A stretch of 25,263 bases of DNA from Chlamydiia bacterium (GCA_014239035.1 JAAZZY010000007.1:1-25263); one strand, 5' to 3'. Counted from the stretch's first letter, positions 6,743 to 15,880 are shown. Notes: generated by a model from the letters alone, not told the origin. Numbers and translations: made by a program.

Positions 6743-8484
6743 CCTCGCTCTTAGCCCTCACATGCGTTAGCTGCACGACTCATAATCAAGCGGCAATGTC
6801 TGCAAAAGATGAAGATCTTTTAAACAGAACACTCAAAAGTTCTACTTTAGCATTTAGCTCAAATGAGCGTTTCTCAAATCTTGACGCTCAGCTACAAATG
6901 CAAGTTCCCAAAAACCTTCAATATGCTCTGTCTTTTTACAAAGAGCAATATAAGACTTTGGGGACCCACGACTATGAAAGCCTTCAAAAGATTGGCTTTA
7001 AGATCCTGCAAGAAGCCATTTACCAAGAAGATGTAGAAGCGCAGCTCCTAAGCCTTTATGGAGTGGATCTGGCCAAACACCCCAAGTTCATGCCTATTTT
7101 AGAACAGGCACTCGATAGTCCCTATAACATTGTTCAGATGACGGCTATACAAACTCTTTCAAAGCTCCCTGATGATCGTGCTAATAAACTTCTGATAAAA
7201 GGCTGCGCCTCCCCTTTTCTTGATGTTGCACTGACTACGACCTATATCTTAGCTGAAAGAGGTGATCCAGAGGTCTTTGGACTCTTAGAGTCTTTGATGC
7301 ATAAAGCGCCTCCCCAGTGCACTGAATTCTTTCCAGGGCTCCTTGCTCTTATCGATAATCCATTAGCCACTGCAAAACTCAAAAAGCTAATGAGCCATCC
7401 TGATGAGCGCGTCCGCGTCGCAGCAATTATTGCTGCAGCAGGCTCTCATAGAACCGATCTTCTTCCAGACATACAGGCCCTTTCAAAGCAACATAACCTC
7501 TATCTGCAAGAGGCCTGCGCATATGCTTTAGGTGAGCTTCACGATGAAAGTTCGATTACCACCCTACAAGAAATTGCTGCCTCTCCTTCTGATTCAGCAA
7601 GCTTATCGGCGTTGAATGCTCTGAGAAAACTTGGCCTTCAAAGCTCTATTTCAAAAATTGAAAAGTTTGCACGCGAGGGAAATCTGTATGCCATTGGACT
7701 TCTAAATGAATGTGCGTGTGATAATAATATCCTCTTAGCTTTAGCGAGTCAAAAGCAGAATAAAAATGCTGCTCTTAATGCCTCTTTGGTTCTTCTACAA
7801 AAAAAAGACCCTAACTGCATTGAGCAGATCATAGATCTACTCTTAACAACAGATCCAAGCGTTGTGATTACAGAGTTTCCATCCCCTGCTATGACACTGA
7901 GCGCTAAAAAACTGGCCTATAAGGGATCAGCTCGCTCCCAAGAAAACTTTTCTCTAGAGCAAATGACTACTATGATTCGACAAAAAATTCTCTCTGACTG
8001 CACAGAGCTTCCTCAAAATGGTTTTTTAGAGATTGCAGAGGCAATCGTTGAAGCCAATCAAAATGATTTGATACCCACAGTCATCAATCATCTGATCATG
8101 ATGAAAACATCGGGGGCCAAAGAGCTCCTCAAAGAGTGGCAACAAAAAGTGGGATCTCCTTATGTGCGTGCTTGGAGTAACCTTGCTCTTTTAAAACTCA
8201 ATGAGCCTGGCCCTTGGAAAGAGCATGTTTTAAAGTGGGTCAAGAAGAAAAAATATCACAGGCTTGTTCGACTTAAAGAGTTTGCCCAGATGCATAAAAA
8301 GAAGCTTGTCAATCCTTATGAGATTGATCCATTAGAGACCTCTCAACTCCTTTTAGAGTCTTATTTAGCAATCGCAGAGCGGCAAGAGGATGAAGGAATT
8401 GATGTGATACTAGATAGCCTCTCAAATAATGATCTTAAAAATCGTTATGCAATTGCTGGCATACTCATTTTATCATCTCAGTAG
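6715..8484 (+). CDS. HEAT-repeat lipoprotein
   Basis: The 589-aa product begins with a hydrophobic signal (MGLLKNGCVASLLALTCVSC) that ends in a Cys at residue 20. The lipobox is imperfect: VSC has Cys at -3, and LTC four residues earlier is an alternative. Lipidation is therefore likely but not certain. The rest is alpha-helical, with HEAT/PBS-lyase-like repeats clearest at about 130-310, for example DERVRVAAIIAAAGS near 228 and EACAYALGELHDESSITTLQEIA near 262. HEAT solenoids bind proteins and the sequence does not name a partner. Its place between maf and lptD, the overlap with maf and a short 86-bp gap to lptD suggest an envelope role, perhaps in outer-membrane assembly. That is inference. 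Confidence 0.85.
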   Translation: MGLLKNGCVASLLALTCVSCTTHNQAAMSAKDEDLLNRTLKSSTLAFSSNERFSNLDAQLQMQVPKNLQYALSFYKEQYKTLGTHDYESLQKIGFKILQEAIYQEDVEAQLLSLYGVDLAKHPKFMPILEQALDSPYNIVQMTAIQTLSKLPDDRANKLLIKGCASPFLDVALTTTYILAERGDPEVFGLLESLMHKAPPQCTEFFPGLLALIDNPLATAKLKKLMSHPDERVRVAAIIAAAGSHRTDLLPDIQALSKQHNLYLQEACAYALGELHDESSITTLQEIAASPSDSASLSALNALRKLGLQSSISKIEKFAREGNLYAIGLLNECACDNNILLALASQKQNKNAALNASLVLLQKKDPNCIEQIIDLLLTTDPSVVITEFPSPAMTLSAKKLAYKGSARSQENFSLEQMTTMIRQKILSDCTELPQNGFLEIAEAIVEANQNDLIPTVINHLIMMKTSGAKELLKEWQQKVGSPYVRAWSNLALLKLNEPGPWKEHVLKWVKKKKYHRLVRLKEFAQMHKKKLVNPYEIDPLETSQLLLESYLAIAERQEDEGIDVILDSLSNNDLKNRYAIAGILILSSQ

Positions 8485-8517
8485 CTCTTCCTTTTTAAAT
8501 TAAGCTGATTTCGAAAA

Positions 8518-8534
8518 TTACCATTCTATGGTAA
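8518..8534. promoter_or_regulatory. Perfect inverted repeat upstream of lptD
   Basis: TTACCATTCTATGGTAA has two 7-bp arms around three bases, 36 bp before the lptD start. It has no T-tract after it, so it is not a terminator. It could be an operator or an mRNA hairpin; the protein that might bind it is unknown. Confidence 0.4.
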
Positions 8535-8570
8535 GATCGTCACAAAAAAATAACGCTGATCTATTTTAAA

Positions 8571-10724
8571 GTGCGACACTTTCTTTTTACATTGTTTTTA
8601 CTCTCAAGTGTTTTTGGTTTTGCTGAGCAAGATCAGAGCGGCTCTGTTCATGTGAATTTAAATTCTCCATCCTACCAGGATGGTGTTTTAAACACTGACC
8701 AAGGTGGTGTTCTGCAAGGAGATAAAATTCGCATTCAAGCGAAGCATATCCGCTATGTCAAAAAAGTATCGAATGGTCAGGTGGATTGGAAGCTCGAGGC
8801 GCATGGAAATTTACTTGTTCGTCATAATGGACAAGCTTTTGTAGGCGAGAGACTCGATTATGATTTTGATAAACAAGTTGGTACAATCATAAATGGACGC
8901 ACACAAATTGGGTGTTGGTTTGTCGGAGGTGGAAAAATTCATCTGAAATCTGATGGCTCCTACGCTCTTGAAGATACATCGTTGACAACTTGTGAGAGCG
9001 GCAGAGGCATTTGGGAAATTAAGATAAAAAAAGGCACCGTACATGAGCGCGACATCATCACCGCAAGAAATGCCCAAGTTAGACTTTTAAAGGTCCCAAT
9101 TTTTTGGTACCCATATTTCAAAGCAAGACTCTCGACTCTGCAAGCAGTACCCGCCCGTTACAGCTTCACTACCGGAGGATCTCAAGGACAACGTGTTAGC
9201 CTAAGATATCTTGCATATTCAAACTTGGCCATAAAAAGCTTCTTGCGGTTTGGCTTTTGGTTTAAGAAAGGGCCAGATGGTTCTTTTGAATTTGACTATA
9301 AAGCTCCAGATCATCCTACAACCTTTAAAGCCAACAACTTTTTAGCCTATGACAAGCAAGCTCGAAACTCTCCAGATGGAGCTCCCTCTACAAGTATGTT
9401 TAAGCAAAGGTACGTTGGAGAACTTAACTCAATAATTGCTAACAAACTTCATATTAATGGCCAATATGAGAGGCTTAGCGATGCTTTTGTCTTAGAGACA
9501 TATTTTAACCGCTATTACTACCTATATACTTTGAAAGATACACTTCTTGAACTTCGCATGCATGAAAAGCTCTGGCTCTCATACTTGCGCACAAAAGTTC
9601 GCATCAACCGCTTCCAAACCGTGAGCCAAGAGCTTCCTCTATTTTATTTTAATTTAAAGCCTTTTCAAATAGGCAATACAAATTTAGTTGCAGATGCCTC
9701 ATTCAATGTGGGGTACCTAGACTTTGTTTTTGGAAGTTTTGTTGATAATCGTTTTCCAAACTTTCAATCCTCTCGACTAGAGATCAAACCTCGCCTCTAC
9801 TACCCTCTGCAAATAGGCGGATTAACGATTACTGGCAAAGGTGAATATGTAGGGGTGGGCTATGGACAAACTCCTAGAGGCCGCGTAGAATGGAACACCC
9901 TTGGCATCCTCAGTGCAGATGCCAATTACAAATTAAGTAAAATCTATCGAAATAAGTTTAGGCATACTATAGAGCCTTATACTACCTATGAATTTATGAC
10001 TCGGCCAACAGTTCCCTTTAACAACCTTTTCTTTTTCGATATCGATGATGCATATACAAAAATCAATCAGCTCAGGTGGGGACTTCGCAACTCTTTCTAT
10101 ACTAAAAAGGAAGGTGAAATCCAAAATCCTCTTTCTGTAGATGTGTATAGTTATGGGTTTTTCAATCAGTCTACGATAGGAACATTTATTCCCAAACTCT
10201 ACGTGGAAATAACCCATAAACTGCCCTTTATGTCTACTACGTTCACATACGCACAGAATCTCCAACATCATAAAATAGACTTTGCAAATGTTAGAACAGC
10301 AATTACTCTCTCAGAAGATTTTGCTATTTCTTTTTTGTTTATGCACCGCAGCGCCTTTGATTATAAAAAAGCTAACCATAACAGCTTCTTGCTCGATGTG
10401 TTTCATCCTCAAGCAACCCTTTTAGCTTCTCCCTTATCAGATCGAAGAAACATTGCTCAATCAAAAATTTATTGGCGTATTATGCGAGATTTAATCTTAG
10501 AGTTTGAGTCGCGCCAAGGCTGGCTGAGAACAAATTCACCACCATTTAACGAAATGAAATTCGATATTACATTTTTACTTCCATGTAACTGGAGGTTTAT
10601 TTTTTCTCCTCAAAGAACTATTTCACCCGACACCGGAGCTAAATATATATGGCGCTGGCACATGAGCCTGCAGTTAGGTGGCAGACCACCTAAAGATATA
10701 TCTAAACCGTATATTTTTTGGTAA
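8571..10724 (+). CDS. lptD: LptD-like LPS-assembly outer-membrane protein
   Basis: LptD is the outer-membrane barrel that inserts lipopolysaccharide at the cell surface. The 717-aa product has a signal peptide (MRHFLFTLFLLSSVFGFA, residues 1-18). An OstA/LptA-like periplasmic domain follows at about 40-180, with LEAHGNLLVRHNGQAFVGERL and then TTCESGRGIWEI and VPIFWYPYFK. From about 200 to the end are alternating aromatic strands of a beta-barrel. Cysteines near 115 and 143 and one close to the C-terminus could form disulfides, but the E. coli CxC pattern is not seen. The start is a GTG with no clear Shine-Dalgarno sequence. The frame has no ATG between it and the upstream stop at 8532, so GTG is the best choice. 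It is in line with maf and the HEAT lipoprotein. Confidence 0.88.
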   Translation: MRHFLFTLFLLSSVFGFAEQDQSGSVHVNLNSPSYQDGVLNTDQGGVLQGDKIRIQAKHIRYVKKVSNGQVDWKLEAHGNLLVRHNGQAFVGERLDYDFDKQVGTIINGRTQIGCWFVGGGKIHLKSDGSYALEDTSLTTCESGRGIWEIKIKKGTVHERDIITARNAQVRLLKVPIFWYPYFKARLSTLQAVPARYSFTTGGSQGQRVSLRYLAYSNLAIKSFLRFGFWFKKGPDGSFEFDYKAPDHPTTFKANNFLAYDKQARNSPDGAPSTSMFKQRYVGELNSIIANKLHINGQYERLSDAFVLETYFNRYYYLYTLKDTLLELRMHEKLWLSYLRTKVRINRFQTVSQELPLFYFNLKPFQIGNTNLVADASFNVGYLDFVFGSFVDNRFPNFQSSRLEIKPRLYYPLQIGGLTITGKGEYVGVGYGQTPRGRVEWNTLGILSADANYKLSKIYRNKFRHTIEPYTTYEFMTRPTVPFNNLFFFDIDDAYTKINQLRWGLRNSFYTKKEGEIQNPLSVDVYSYGFFNQSTIGTFIPKLYVEITHKLPFMSTTFTYAQNLQHHKIDFANVRTAITLSEDFAISFLFMHRSAFDYKKANHNSFLLDVFHPQATLLASPLSDRRNIAQSKIYWRIMRDLILEFESRQGWLRTNSPPFNEMKFDITFLLPCNWRFIFSPQRTISPDTGAKYIWRWHMSLQLGGRPPKDISKPYIFW

Positions 10725-10729
10725 GAAAG

Positions 10730-11272
10730 TTACTTCTGATCGCCCTTATGCTCATCATCTTTGTCTTCATCGGAAGGAGGTGGCGCATCATCGCTATGTT
10801 CCTTTAGATGCTCTTCAAGCTCAGCTTTTCTCATCATGCGATGCTTAATAAGGGCATCTATTGAAAAAAGGCCGGGGCCAAAAAACAATACAATAAGTGA
10901 TGCCATCAAGAAAGAGAAAGCTGGGGCTGTAAAGAAATAGGGTGGATAGCTAAAAAAGCTAAAAAAGTTTGCTGGATGAGCAATAAGATATGCTACAAGC
11001 ATAATAAATGTTGTAACTGCTGCAGCTATGCGACTAATGAAACCAAAGAATATTAAGATTCCACAGATAAGTTCTCCTAAAGCTACTAAGTAAACGACGA
11101 TCGGAGGCAAGCCAAATTGTTGGAAGAATGCCACAACACCACTCATATCCGCAAATTTTCCAAGCCCTGCACTAAAGAAGAGAAATCCCCAATAAAGGCG
11201 GATTGCCAATAGGAATATAGATTGAAAGAAATTTGTTGTGTATCCCCAATATCTAAAAATTTTACTATCCAT
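10730..11272 (-). CDS. DoxX-family membrane protein
   Basis: The 180-aa protein has four predicted membrane helices with the DoxX pattern: LAIRLYWGFLFFSAGLGKF (about 22-40), FFQQFGLPPIVVYLVALGELICGILIFFG (about 49-77), AAAVTTFIMLVAYLIAHP and a last helix near 114-135. DoxX proteins are small inner-membrane proteins linked in some bacteria to thiol/redox stress; their role here is unknown. The C-terminus (about 150-180) is a highly charged acidic tail, HSDDAPPPSDEDKDDEHKGD, beyond the family core. The start ATG at 11272 agrees with the family's N-terminus. It is convergent with lptD (5 bp apart) and divergent from zwf. Confidence 0.85.
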   Translation of the reverse strand: MDSKIFRYWGYTTNFFQSIFLLAIRLYWGFLFFSAGLGKFADMSGVVAFFQQFGLPPIVVYLVALGELICGILIFFGFISRIAAAVTTFIMLVAYLIAHPANFFSFFSYPPYFFTAPAFSFLMASLIVLFFGPGLFSIDALIKHRMMRKAELEEHLKEHSDDAPPPSDEDKDDEHKGDQK

Positions 11273-11368
11273 AAAAGCCTAAAAATTTTTATAGTCGCTT
11301 AACTTTGCTTTATATGAACTGTACCATTTAAATGCATCTTTTTTAATAATAGGAGCCTAACATACAAT

Positions 11369-11395
11369 ATGCAGGTTACCCTAAATAAGTTATGA
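11369..11395 (+). other. Possible 8-codon leader ORF overlapping the zwf start
   Basis: The ATG at 11369 starts MQVTLNKL, whose TGA stop (11393-11395) overlaps the zwf ATG (11392-11394) as ATGA. The only Shine-Dalgarno-like sequence in the region, AGGAG at 11351-11355, is 13 bp before this leader ATG and 36 bp before the zwf ATG, which has none of its own. Translational coupling is possible but the SD spacing is long. Confidence 0.3.
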
Positions 11396-12945
11396 ACAAA
11401 GAAAATCTATTTACAAATCCCTTATCAGAAGGCTCTAGAGCTTCTTCAAAGCCCATTGATCCCTGCTGTTTAGTTATTTTTGGTGTTACAGGAGACCTTA
11501 CAGCACGCAAATTGATGCCAGCCCTCTACAACCTGGCAAAAGAAGGTCAACTTCCTCTTCATTTCACCTGCGTTGGCTTTGCCAGACGGGATAAAAATGA
11601 TAAAAGCTTCCGAGAGGAGATGAAACAGGCCGTTACTAAGTATTCACGCACAAAACCCATAGATGAAAAGCTTTGGGAAAATTTTGCATCAAGACTCTTT
11701 TACCATCAAGGCAACTTTGACGATGCATCTGGCTATCAAAGACTTAAAGAGAACCTTGACCAGATGGACCAAAAATATAACACTTCTGGCAACCGCATCT
11801 ATTATTTGGCAACTCAGCCAAGCTCTTTTACAGCAATTGTTGAGCAACTCTCAAATGCCAAACTTATATATCCCTACGCAGAAAATAATTCTCCATGGTC
11901 TCGTGTTATCATTGAAAAACCCTTTGGTCATAACCTAGAATCAGCAATTTCTCTTCAATCTAAAATCACTAAACACCTCAATGAAAAACAAATCTACCGC
12001 ATTGACCACTATCTAGGTAAAGAAACAGTCCAAAACCTTTTGGTTTTTAGATTCTCAAACCTTATCTTTGAAGCCATTTGGAATCAAAAATATATCGATC
12101 ATGTACAAATTACTGTTTCAGAAGATATTGGAATTGGAACACGGGGACGTTTCTGGGAAGAGACAGGCTTGCTTCGCGATATGATCCAAAATCACCTTAT
12201 GCAGCTTTTAACTTTGATTGCGATGGAACCCCCTGTGAGTTTAGATGCAGATTCTATTCGCAATGAAAAAGTTAAAGTTTTAGATGCTCTTCGCCCTATT
12301 TCTCCGGATGAAATTGATCATAAAGTTATTCGTGGACAATATAACGAAGGCTTTGTCAATGGAGGACAAGTTAAAGGCTACCGCGCAGAAGAAAATGTTG
12401 ACCCGAGCTCTAATAGGGAAACTTTTATAGCCCTTGAGATGGCCATTGACAACTGCAGATGGGCAGGCACTCCTTTTTACTTACGCAGTGGAAAAAGACT
12501 TCCTAAAAAGACAACTGAAATTGCAATTGTGTTTCATCATGTGCCTAATATTCTCTTTTTGAAAAACCAAAAAAAATACGAACAAAATGTTCTATCTATT
12601 CGAATCCAACCCAATGAGGGAATTGCAATGAATATGAACTGCAAAGTCCCTGGAATTGCAAGCCCTATCCAACCTGTGAAAATGGACTTTAAATATGGCA
12701 ATTATTTTGGTCTAACCCCACCAGAGGCTTATGAACGTTTAATTTGCGACAGCATCTTAGGAGATTCTACTCTTTTTACTCGTGGAGATGAAACTCTTGC
12801 CTCTTGGAAATATATCGACCCAATTTTGCAGCATTGGCAACAAGATTCCACCCTCCCCCCAGCCATGTATAAAGCTGGAACGTGGGGACCTATTGAAGCT
12901 GAGAAACTTTTAAACCACTCAGCGCGTAATTGGAGAATGATTTAA
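11392..12945 (+). CDS. zwf: Glucose-6-phosphate 1-dehydrogenase
   Basis: Zwf oxidises glucose 6-phosphate to 6-phosphogluconolactone with NADP+, the entry to the oxidative pentose phosphate pathway. The 517-aa length is normal. The Rossmann motif VIFGVTGDLTARKLMPALYN lies near residues 28-47. The signature RIDHYLGKE sits near 203-211, and its His binds the substrate phosphate in known structures. RGRFWEETGLLRDMIQNHLMQ follows near 251-271 with the catalytic His. The start is fixed by a TAA two codons upstream in this frame. There is no local ribosome binding site; an overlapping 8-codon ORF precedes it. opcA and pgl follow closely, so this is a pathway operon. Confidence 0.97.
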   Translation: MNKENLFTNPLSEGSRASSKPIDPCCLVIFGVTGDLTARKLMPALYNLAKEGQLPLHFTCVGFARRDKNDKSFREEMKQAVTKYSRTKPIDEKLWENFASRLFYHQGNFDDASGYQRLKENLDQMDQKYNTSGNRIYYLATQPSSFTAIVEQLSNAKLIYPYAENNSPWSRVIIEKPFGHNLESAISLQSKITKHLNEKQIYRIDHYLGKETVQNLLVFRFSNLIFEAIWNQKYIDHVQITVSEDIGIGTRGRFWEETGLLRDMIQNHLMQLLTLIAMEPPVSLDADSIRNEKVKVLDALRPISPDEIDHKVIRGQYNEGFVNGGQVKGYRAEENVDPSSNRETFIALEMAIDNCRWAGTPFYLRSGKRLPKKTTEIAIVFHHVPNILFLKNQKKYEQNVLSIRIQPNEGIAMNMNCKVPGIASPIQPVKMDFKYGNYFGLTPPEAYERLICDSILGDSTLFTRGDETLASWKYIDPILQHWQQDSTLPPAMYKAGTWGPIEAEKLLNHSARNWRMI

Positions 12946-12962
12946 TTTCAAAATTGTGGCCT

Positions 12963-14057
12963 ATGTCATCTTTTATTCCTGTAAAACCCACCGAGATTCA
13001 GTTTGAGCTTGAAAAGCTTGAAGAGACGCATAAGCAAAATAATCAACTTAGAGCTTCTTTATTTAATCTGATTGTGTATGTAGAAAAAAACGACAAACTC
13101 CCCTTTTTTATAGGACTTGTCGATCAAATTATCGAGCACTTCCCCTGCCGAGTTATCTTTATCGAAGAGAATCCCGATAATGGTGACTTCTACCTCAACG
13201 CAAGTATTGCAGCTAAGATGATTGAGAGCGGTGGCAGTCAAAATGTTGTATGCGATAAAATCTATTTATCTACTTCAAAAGAGAATACCGAGCAAATCCT
13301 CCACCTCATTCTGCAACACACCCTTGTTGATTTGCCGATCTATCTATTATGGGGAAAAGACCCAACAATCCCACATCCTCTTTTTCCATCTCTTAAGCAT
13401 ATGGCTAGACGATTAATCTTCCATTCAGAGTGTAGCAACAGCCTCCAGGAGCTTTCCCAAAAGCTACTTACTAATATCATCAAAGACAGCTGGGAAGTTG
13501 CAGACCTCAATTGGGTTTATCTAGAAGAATGGAGAAGTGTAATTAAAGGCATCTTCAACTCACCTCAGACTTTGGATGAACTCCATAAAATTACTGAAGT
13601 TAAGATACACTTTTGTGGTACCCCTAGTGAATTTTTCGGTCATAATCATTTTCAAGTCCACTACCTGCATGCCTGGATTGCGGCACAACTTGGTTGGAAA
13701 TTTGTCTCTTATACCGACCATGAAAATGAAAAAAAAGTTTCCTACAGAAGAGATAATAATAGAATTTTCGTCCATATTTTAGAGGAGGTGTGTGGCTTAA
13801 AAGCAGCTCCTGGCACCGTATTGTCACTCCAAATCGAAACTCAAAATAAAAAAAAGTTTACATTTAAAACTGGCCTCGATGACCCAATGATCCATATAGA
13901 AATTATAGATGAAGAAAAACCAAATATCCCCTATAATGCCTCAATAATAAAGTCCAAATGGCAATTATATCTCTCTAAAGAGATTTGCTATAAAGAAACA
14001 AGCACCCACTATGAGAATATGCTTAAAATTTTATCAACAATTGACGGTTTAGTATGA
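12963..14057 (+). CDS. opcA: OpcA-like G6PDH assembly protein
   Basis: OpcA activates or assembles glucose-6-phosphate dehydrogenase in cyanobacteria and actinobacteria. The 364-aa product matches the family by eye: the N-terminal LRASLFNLIVYVEK and FPCRVIFIEENP, the middle NVVCDKIYL and LVDLPIYLLWGKDP, then ADLNWVYLEEWRSVIKGIFN and YLHAWIAAQLGWKF. The C-terminal 120 residues are less conserved. I start at the ATG at 12963, 17 bp after zwf. A TTG at 12930, overlapping zwf, would add 11 residues. Neither has a strong Shine-Dalgarno sequence. The location between zwf and pgl strongly supports the call. The stop overlaps the pgl ATG by 4 bp. Confidence 0.88.
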   Translation: MSSFIPVKPTEIQFELEKLEETHKQNNQLRASLFNLIVYVEKNDKLPFFIGLVDQIIEHFPCRVIFIEENPDNGDFYLNASIAAKMIESGGSQNVVCDKIYLSTSKENTEQILHLILQHTLVDLPIYLLWGKDPTIPHPLFPSLKHMARRLIFHSECSNSLQELSQKLLTNIIKDSWEVADLNWVYLEEWRSVIKGIFNSPQTLDELHKITEVKIHFCGTPSEFFGHNHFQVHYLHAWIAAQLGWKFVSYTDHENEKKVSYRRDNNRIFVHILEEVCGLKAAPGTVLSLQIETQNKKKFTFKTGLDDPMIHIEIIDEEKPNIPYNASIIKSKWQLYLSKEICYKETSTHYENMLKILSTIDGLV

Positions 14058-14821
14058 GTTTTTCAGATTGGCAAAAATGTATAAAAGATTTTGATGCAAG
14101 AAGGGATATTGCCCTTCCTGGCAACTACGACCAAACCATTGAATTTTGTGTTGAATATTTTATTGAGCAAGCCCGCGCATCTGTTGTTGAAAAAGGTTTC
14201 TTTACAGTAGCACTCTCTGGCGGTAGCACCCCCAAGGCGATTTTGAAGCTTCTTTCCTCAGAAAAATACTCACACCGTCTCGAATGGGATAAAATTTTGT
14301 TTTTCTTTGGGGACGAAAGAAGTGTGGCCCCAGAGGATCCTGACAGCAACTACAAGATGGCCATGGATTGCGCTTTAAAAGCTCTAAAAGTTCCAAGCGA
14401 TCATATCTTTAGAATGGTTGTAGAATCGAGCCCTGATGAGAACGCCCTAGCCTATGAGAAGCTAATAGAAGAAAAAGTTCCTAATACACAGTTTGATCTC
14501 ATCATGCTTGGCATGGGAGATGATGGTCATACGGCATCTCTTTTTCCACACACGAAGGCTCTAAAAGTAAACAGTAGTCTTGTTGTTGCCAATGAAGTTC
14601 CTCAAAAACAAACTTTGAGAATGACCTTCACCTATCCCTTGATCAACCAGGCTCACAGCATTTGCTTCTTTGTCTTGGGTGACAAAAAAACAACTATTTT
14701 GAAAGATGTTTTACAAGGCCCCTATATTCCCTTAGAGCACCCTTCTCAAAAAATAGGTACTGAGAAACATAAAGCTCTTTGGATTGTCGATCACGATGCC
14801 TCAACCCAATTAAAATTATAA
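14054..14821 (+). CDS. pgl: 6-phosphogluconolactonase
   Basis: Pgl (DevB) hydrolyses 6-phosphogluconolactone, the product of Zwf, to 6-phosphogluconate. The 255-aa product carries the family motifs VALSGGSTPKAILKLL (about 54-69), FFGDERSVAPEDPDSNY (about 92-108) and LIMLGMGDDGHTASLFP (about 150-166), whose Asp-Gly-His is the catalytic region. The ATG overlaps the opcA stop (ATGA), and the stop TAA shares its last A with the tsaD ATG, which indicates coupled translation through opcA, pgl and tsaD. The length is slightly above the usual 220-245 aa because of an N-terminal 20-residue lead. Confidence 0.96.
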   Translation: MSFSDWQKCIKDFDARRDIALPGNYDQTIEFCVEYFIEQARASVVEKGFFTVALSGGSTPKAILKLLSSEKYSHRLEWDKILFFFGDERSVAPEDPDSNYKMAMDCALKALKVPSDHIFRMVVESSPDENALAYEKLIEEKVPNTQFDLIMLGMGDDGHTASLFPHTKALKVNSSLVVANEVPQKQTLRMTFTYPLINQAHSICFFVLGDKKTTILKDVLQGPYIPLEHPSQKIGTEKHKALWIVDHDASTQLKL

Positions 14822-15843
14822 TGCTTGTACTTGGAATTGAATCCACCTGCGATGAGACGGCCGCTGCAATTGTTGAAGATGGATCTAAAGTCTTATCGAA
14901 TGTTATTTTTTCTCAAGCTGAATTACATAACCAATTTAAAGGTGTCATTCCTGAGCTTGCTTGTCGTAAGCACTTAGATGTCATTATCCCCGTTATTGAC
15001 CAAGCTCTCAAAGAGGCTGGTTGCACGCTCGATGATATTGATGTTATTGCTGCAGCAAGAGGGCCAGGACTCATTGGAGCTCTTCTAATAGGTCTCAACA
15101 CAGCAAAGGCTTTAGCTCTAGCCTTGCAAAAACCCTTTGTCGGAGTTAACCACCTAGAAGGACATCTTTATGCTTCAATGATGCCCAAAATGCCTCAAAA
15201 TTTTCCTTGTCTGGGAGTTATTTTGTCCGGTGGACATACGGCACTTGTGCATGTTGAGGCTATACGCAAATACCGCATCTTAGCGACTACTGTTGACGAT
15301 GCGATTGGAGAAGCTTTTGATAAAGTAGCTTCCCTACTTGATCTTCCCTATCCCGGTGGCCCTTTTATTGAGAATTTGGCTAAAGATGGAAATCCCTATA
15401 AATATTCTTTTAAAGCCGGGCAAGTGAAAAAAAATCCTTTAGACTTTTCTTTTAGCGGCCTTAAAACAAGTGTTATGTACGCTATTAAAGGACAAAATGC
15501 TCTCAAAGATGCCCCCTCAAATCTCTCAGAGATTGAAAAAAAGGATATTGCAGCATCTTTTCAACGCACAGCTTTTTCTGATATCGTCAATAAAACTTTA
15601 CTAGCTACAGACCATCACAGCTATCACGGATTAATTTTTGGTGGTGGAGTCTGTGGCAACCAGGCCCTCAAAAAAATGTTTGAAGAAGCCTTTCCAAATA
15701 CTCCTCAATTTTGGCCAGCTCTCGGAATGGCATCAGACAATGCTGCGATGATTGCAGGACTTGCATACCATCAATTTTTACTTCAAAATCAGCAAGATTC
15801 TTTCTTTCTGAAAGCCTTGCCCAAGATCCCTAATTTAATATAA
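14821..15843 (+). CDS. tsaD: tRNA threonylcarbamoyladenosine transferase TsaD
   Basis: TsaD transfers the threonylcarbamoyl group to A37 of ANN-decoding tRNAs, forming t6A together with TsaB, TsaE and TsaC. The 340-aa protein has family length. It begins MLVLGIESTCDETAAAIV and shows the metal-binding H-x3-H in GVNHLEGHLYA near 111-115, LSGGHTALVHV, the ASKH-fold phosphate region DDAIGEAFDKVA, and ASDNAAMIAGLAY with the metal-binding Asp near 305. The frame is open upstream to 14779, but homology begins at the ATG at 14821, which overlaps the pgl stop by one base. Its inclusion behind pgl looks like positional coupling, not a pathway link. Confidence 0.97.
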   Translation: MLVLGIESTCDETAAAIVEDGSKVLSNVIFSQAELHNQFKGVIPELACRKHLDVIIPVIDQALKEAGCTLDDIDVIAAARGPGLIGALLIGLNTAKALALALQKPFVGVNHLEGHLYASMMPKMPQNFPCLGVILSGGHTALVHVEAIRKYRILATTVDDAIGEAFDKVASLLDLPYPGGPFIENLAKDGNPYKYSFKAGQVKKNPLDFSFSGLKTSVMYAIKGQNALKDAPSNLSEIEKKDIAASFQRTAFSDIVNKTLLATDHHSYHGLIFGGGVCGNQALKKMFEEAFPNTPQFWPALGMASDNAAMIAGLAYHQFLLQNQQDSFFLKALPKIPNLI

Positions 15844-15850
15844 TTTAAAC

Positions 15851-15880
15851 TTGTAAATAAATTTAACTGTTCACTATAAT
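15851..15880 (+). promoter_or_regulatory. Predicted rpmG promoter
   Basis: TTGTAA (15851-15856) and a perfect TATAAT (15875-15880) are 18 bp apart, 29 bp upstream of the rpmG ATG. This is the best consensus-like promoter in the window. Confidence 0.6.

Noticed and set aside
9933..10271. Minus-strand ORF inside lptD
   Set aside because: It is a shadow of the lptD frame; the plus-strand product has a signal peptide and clear family motifs.
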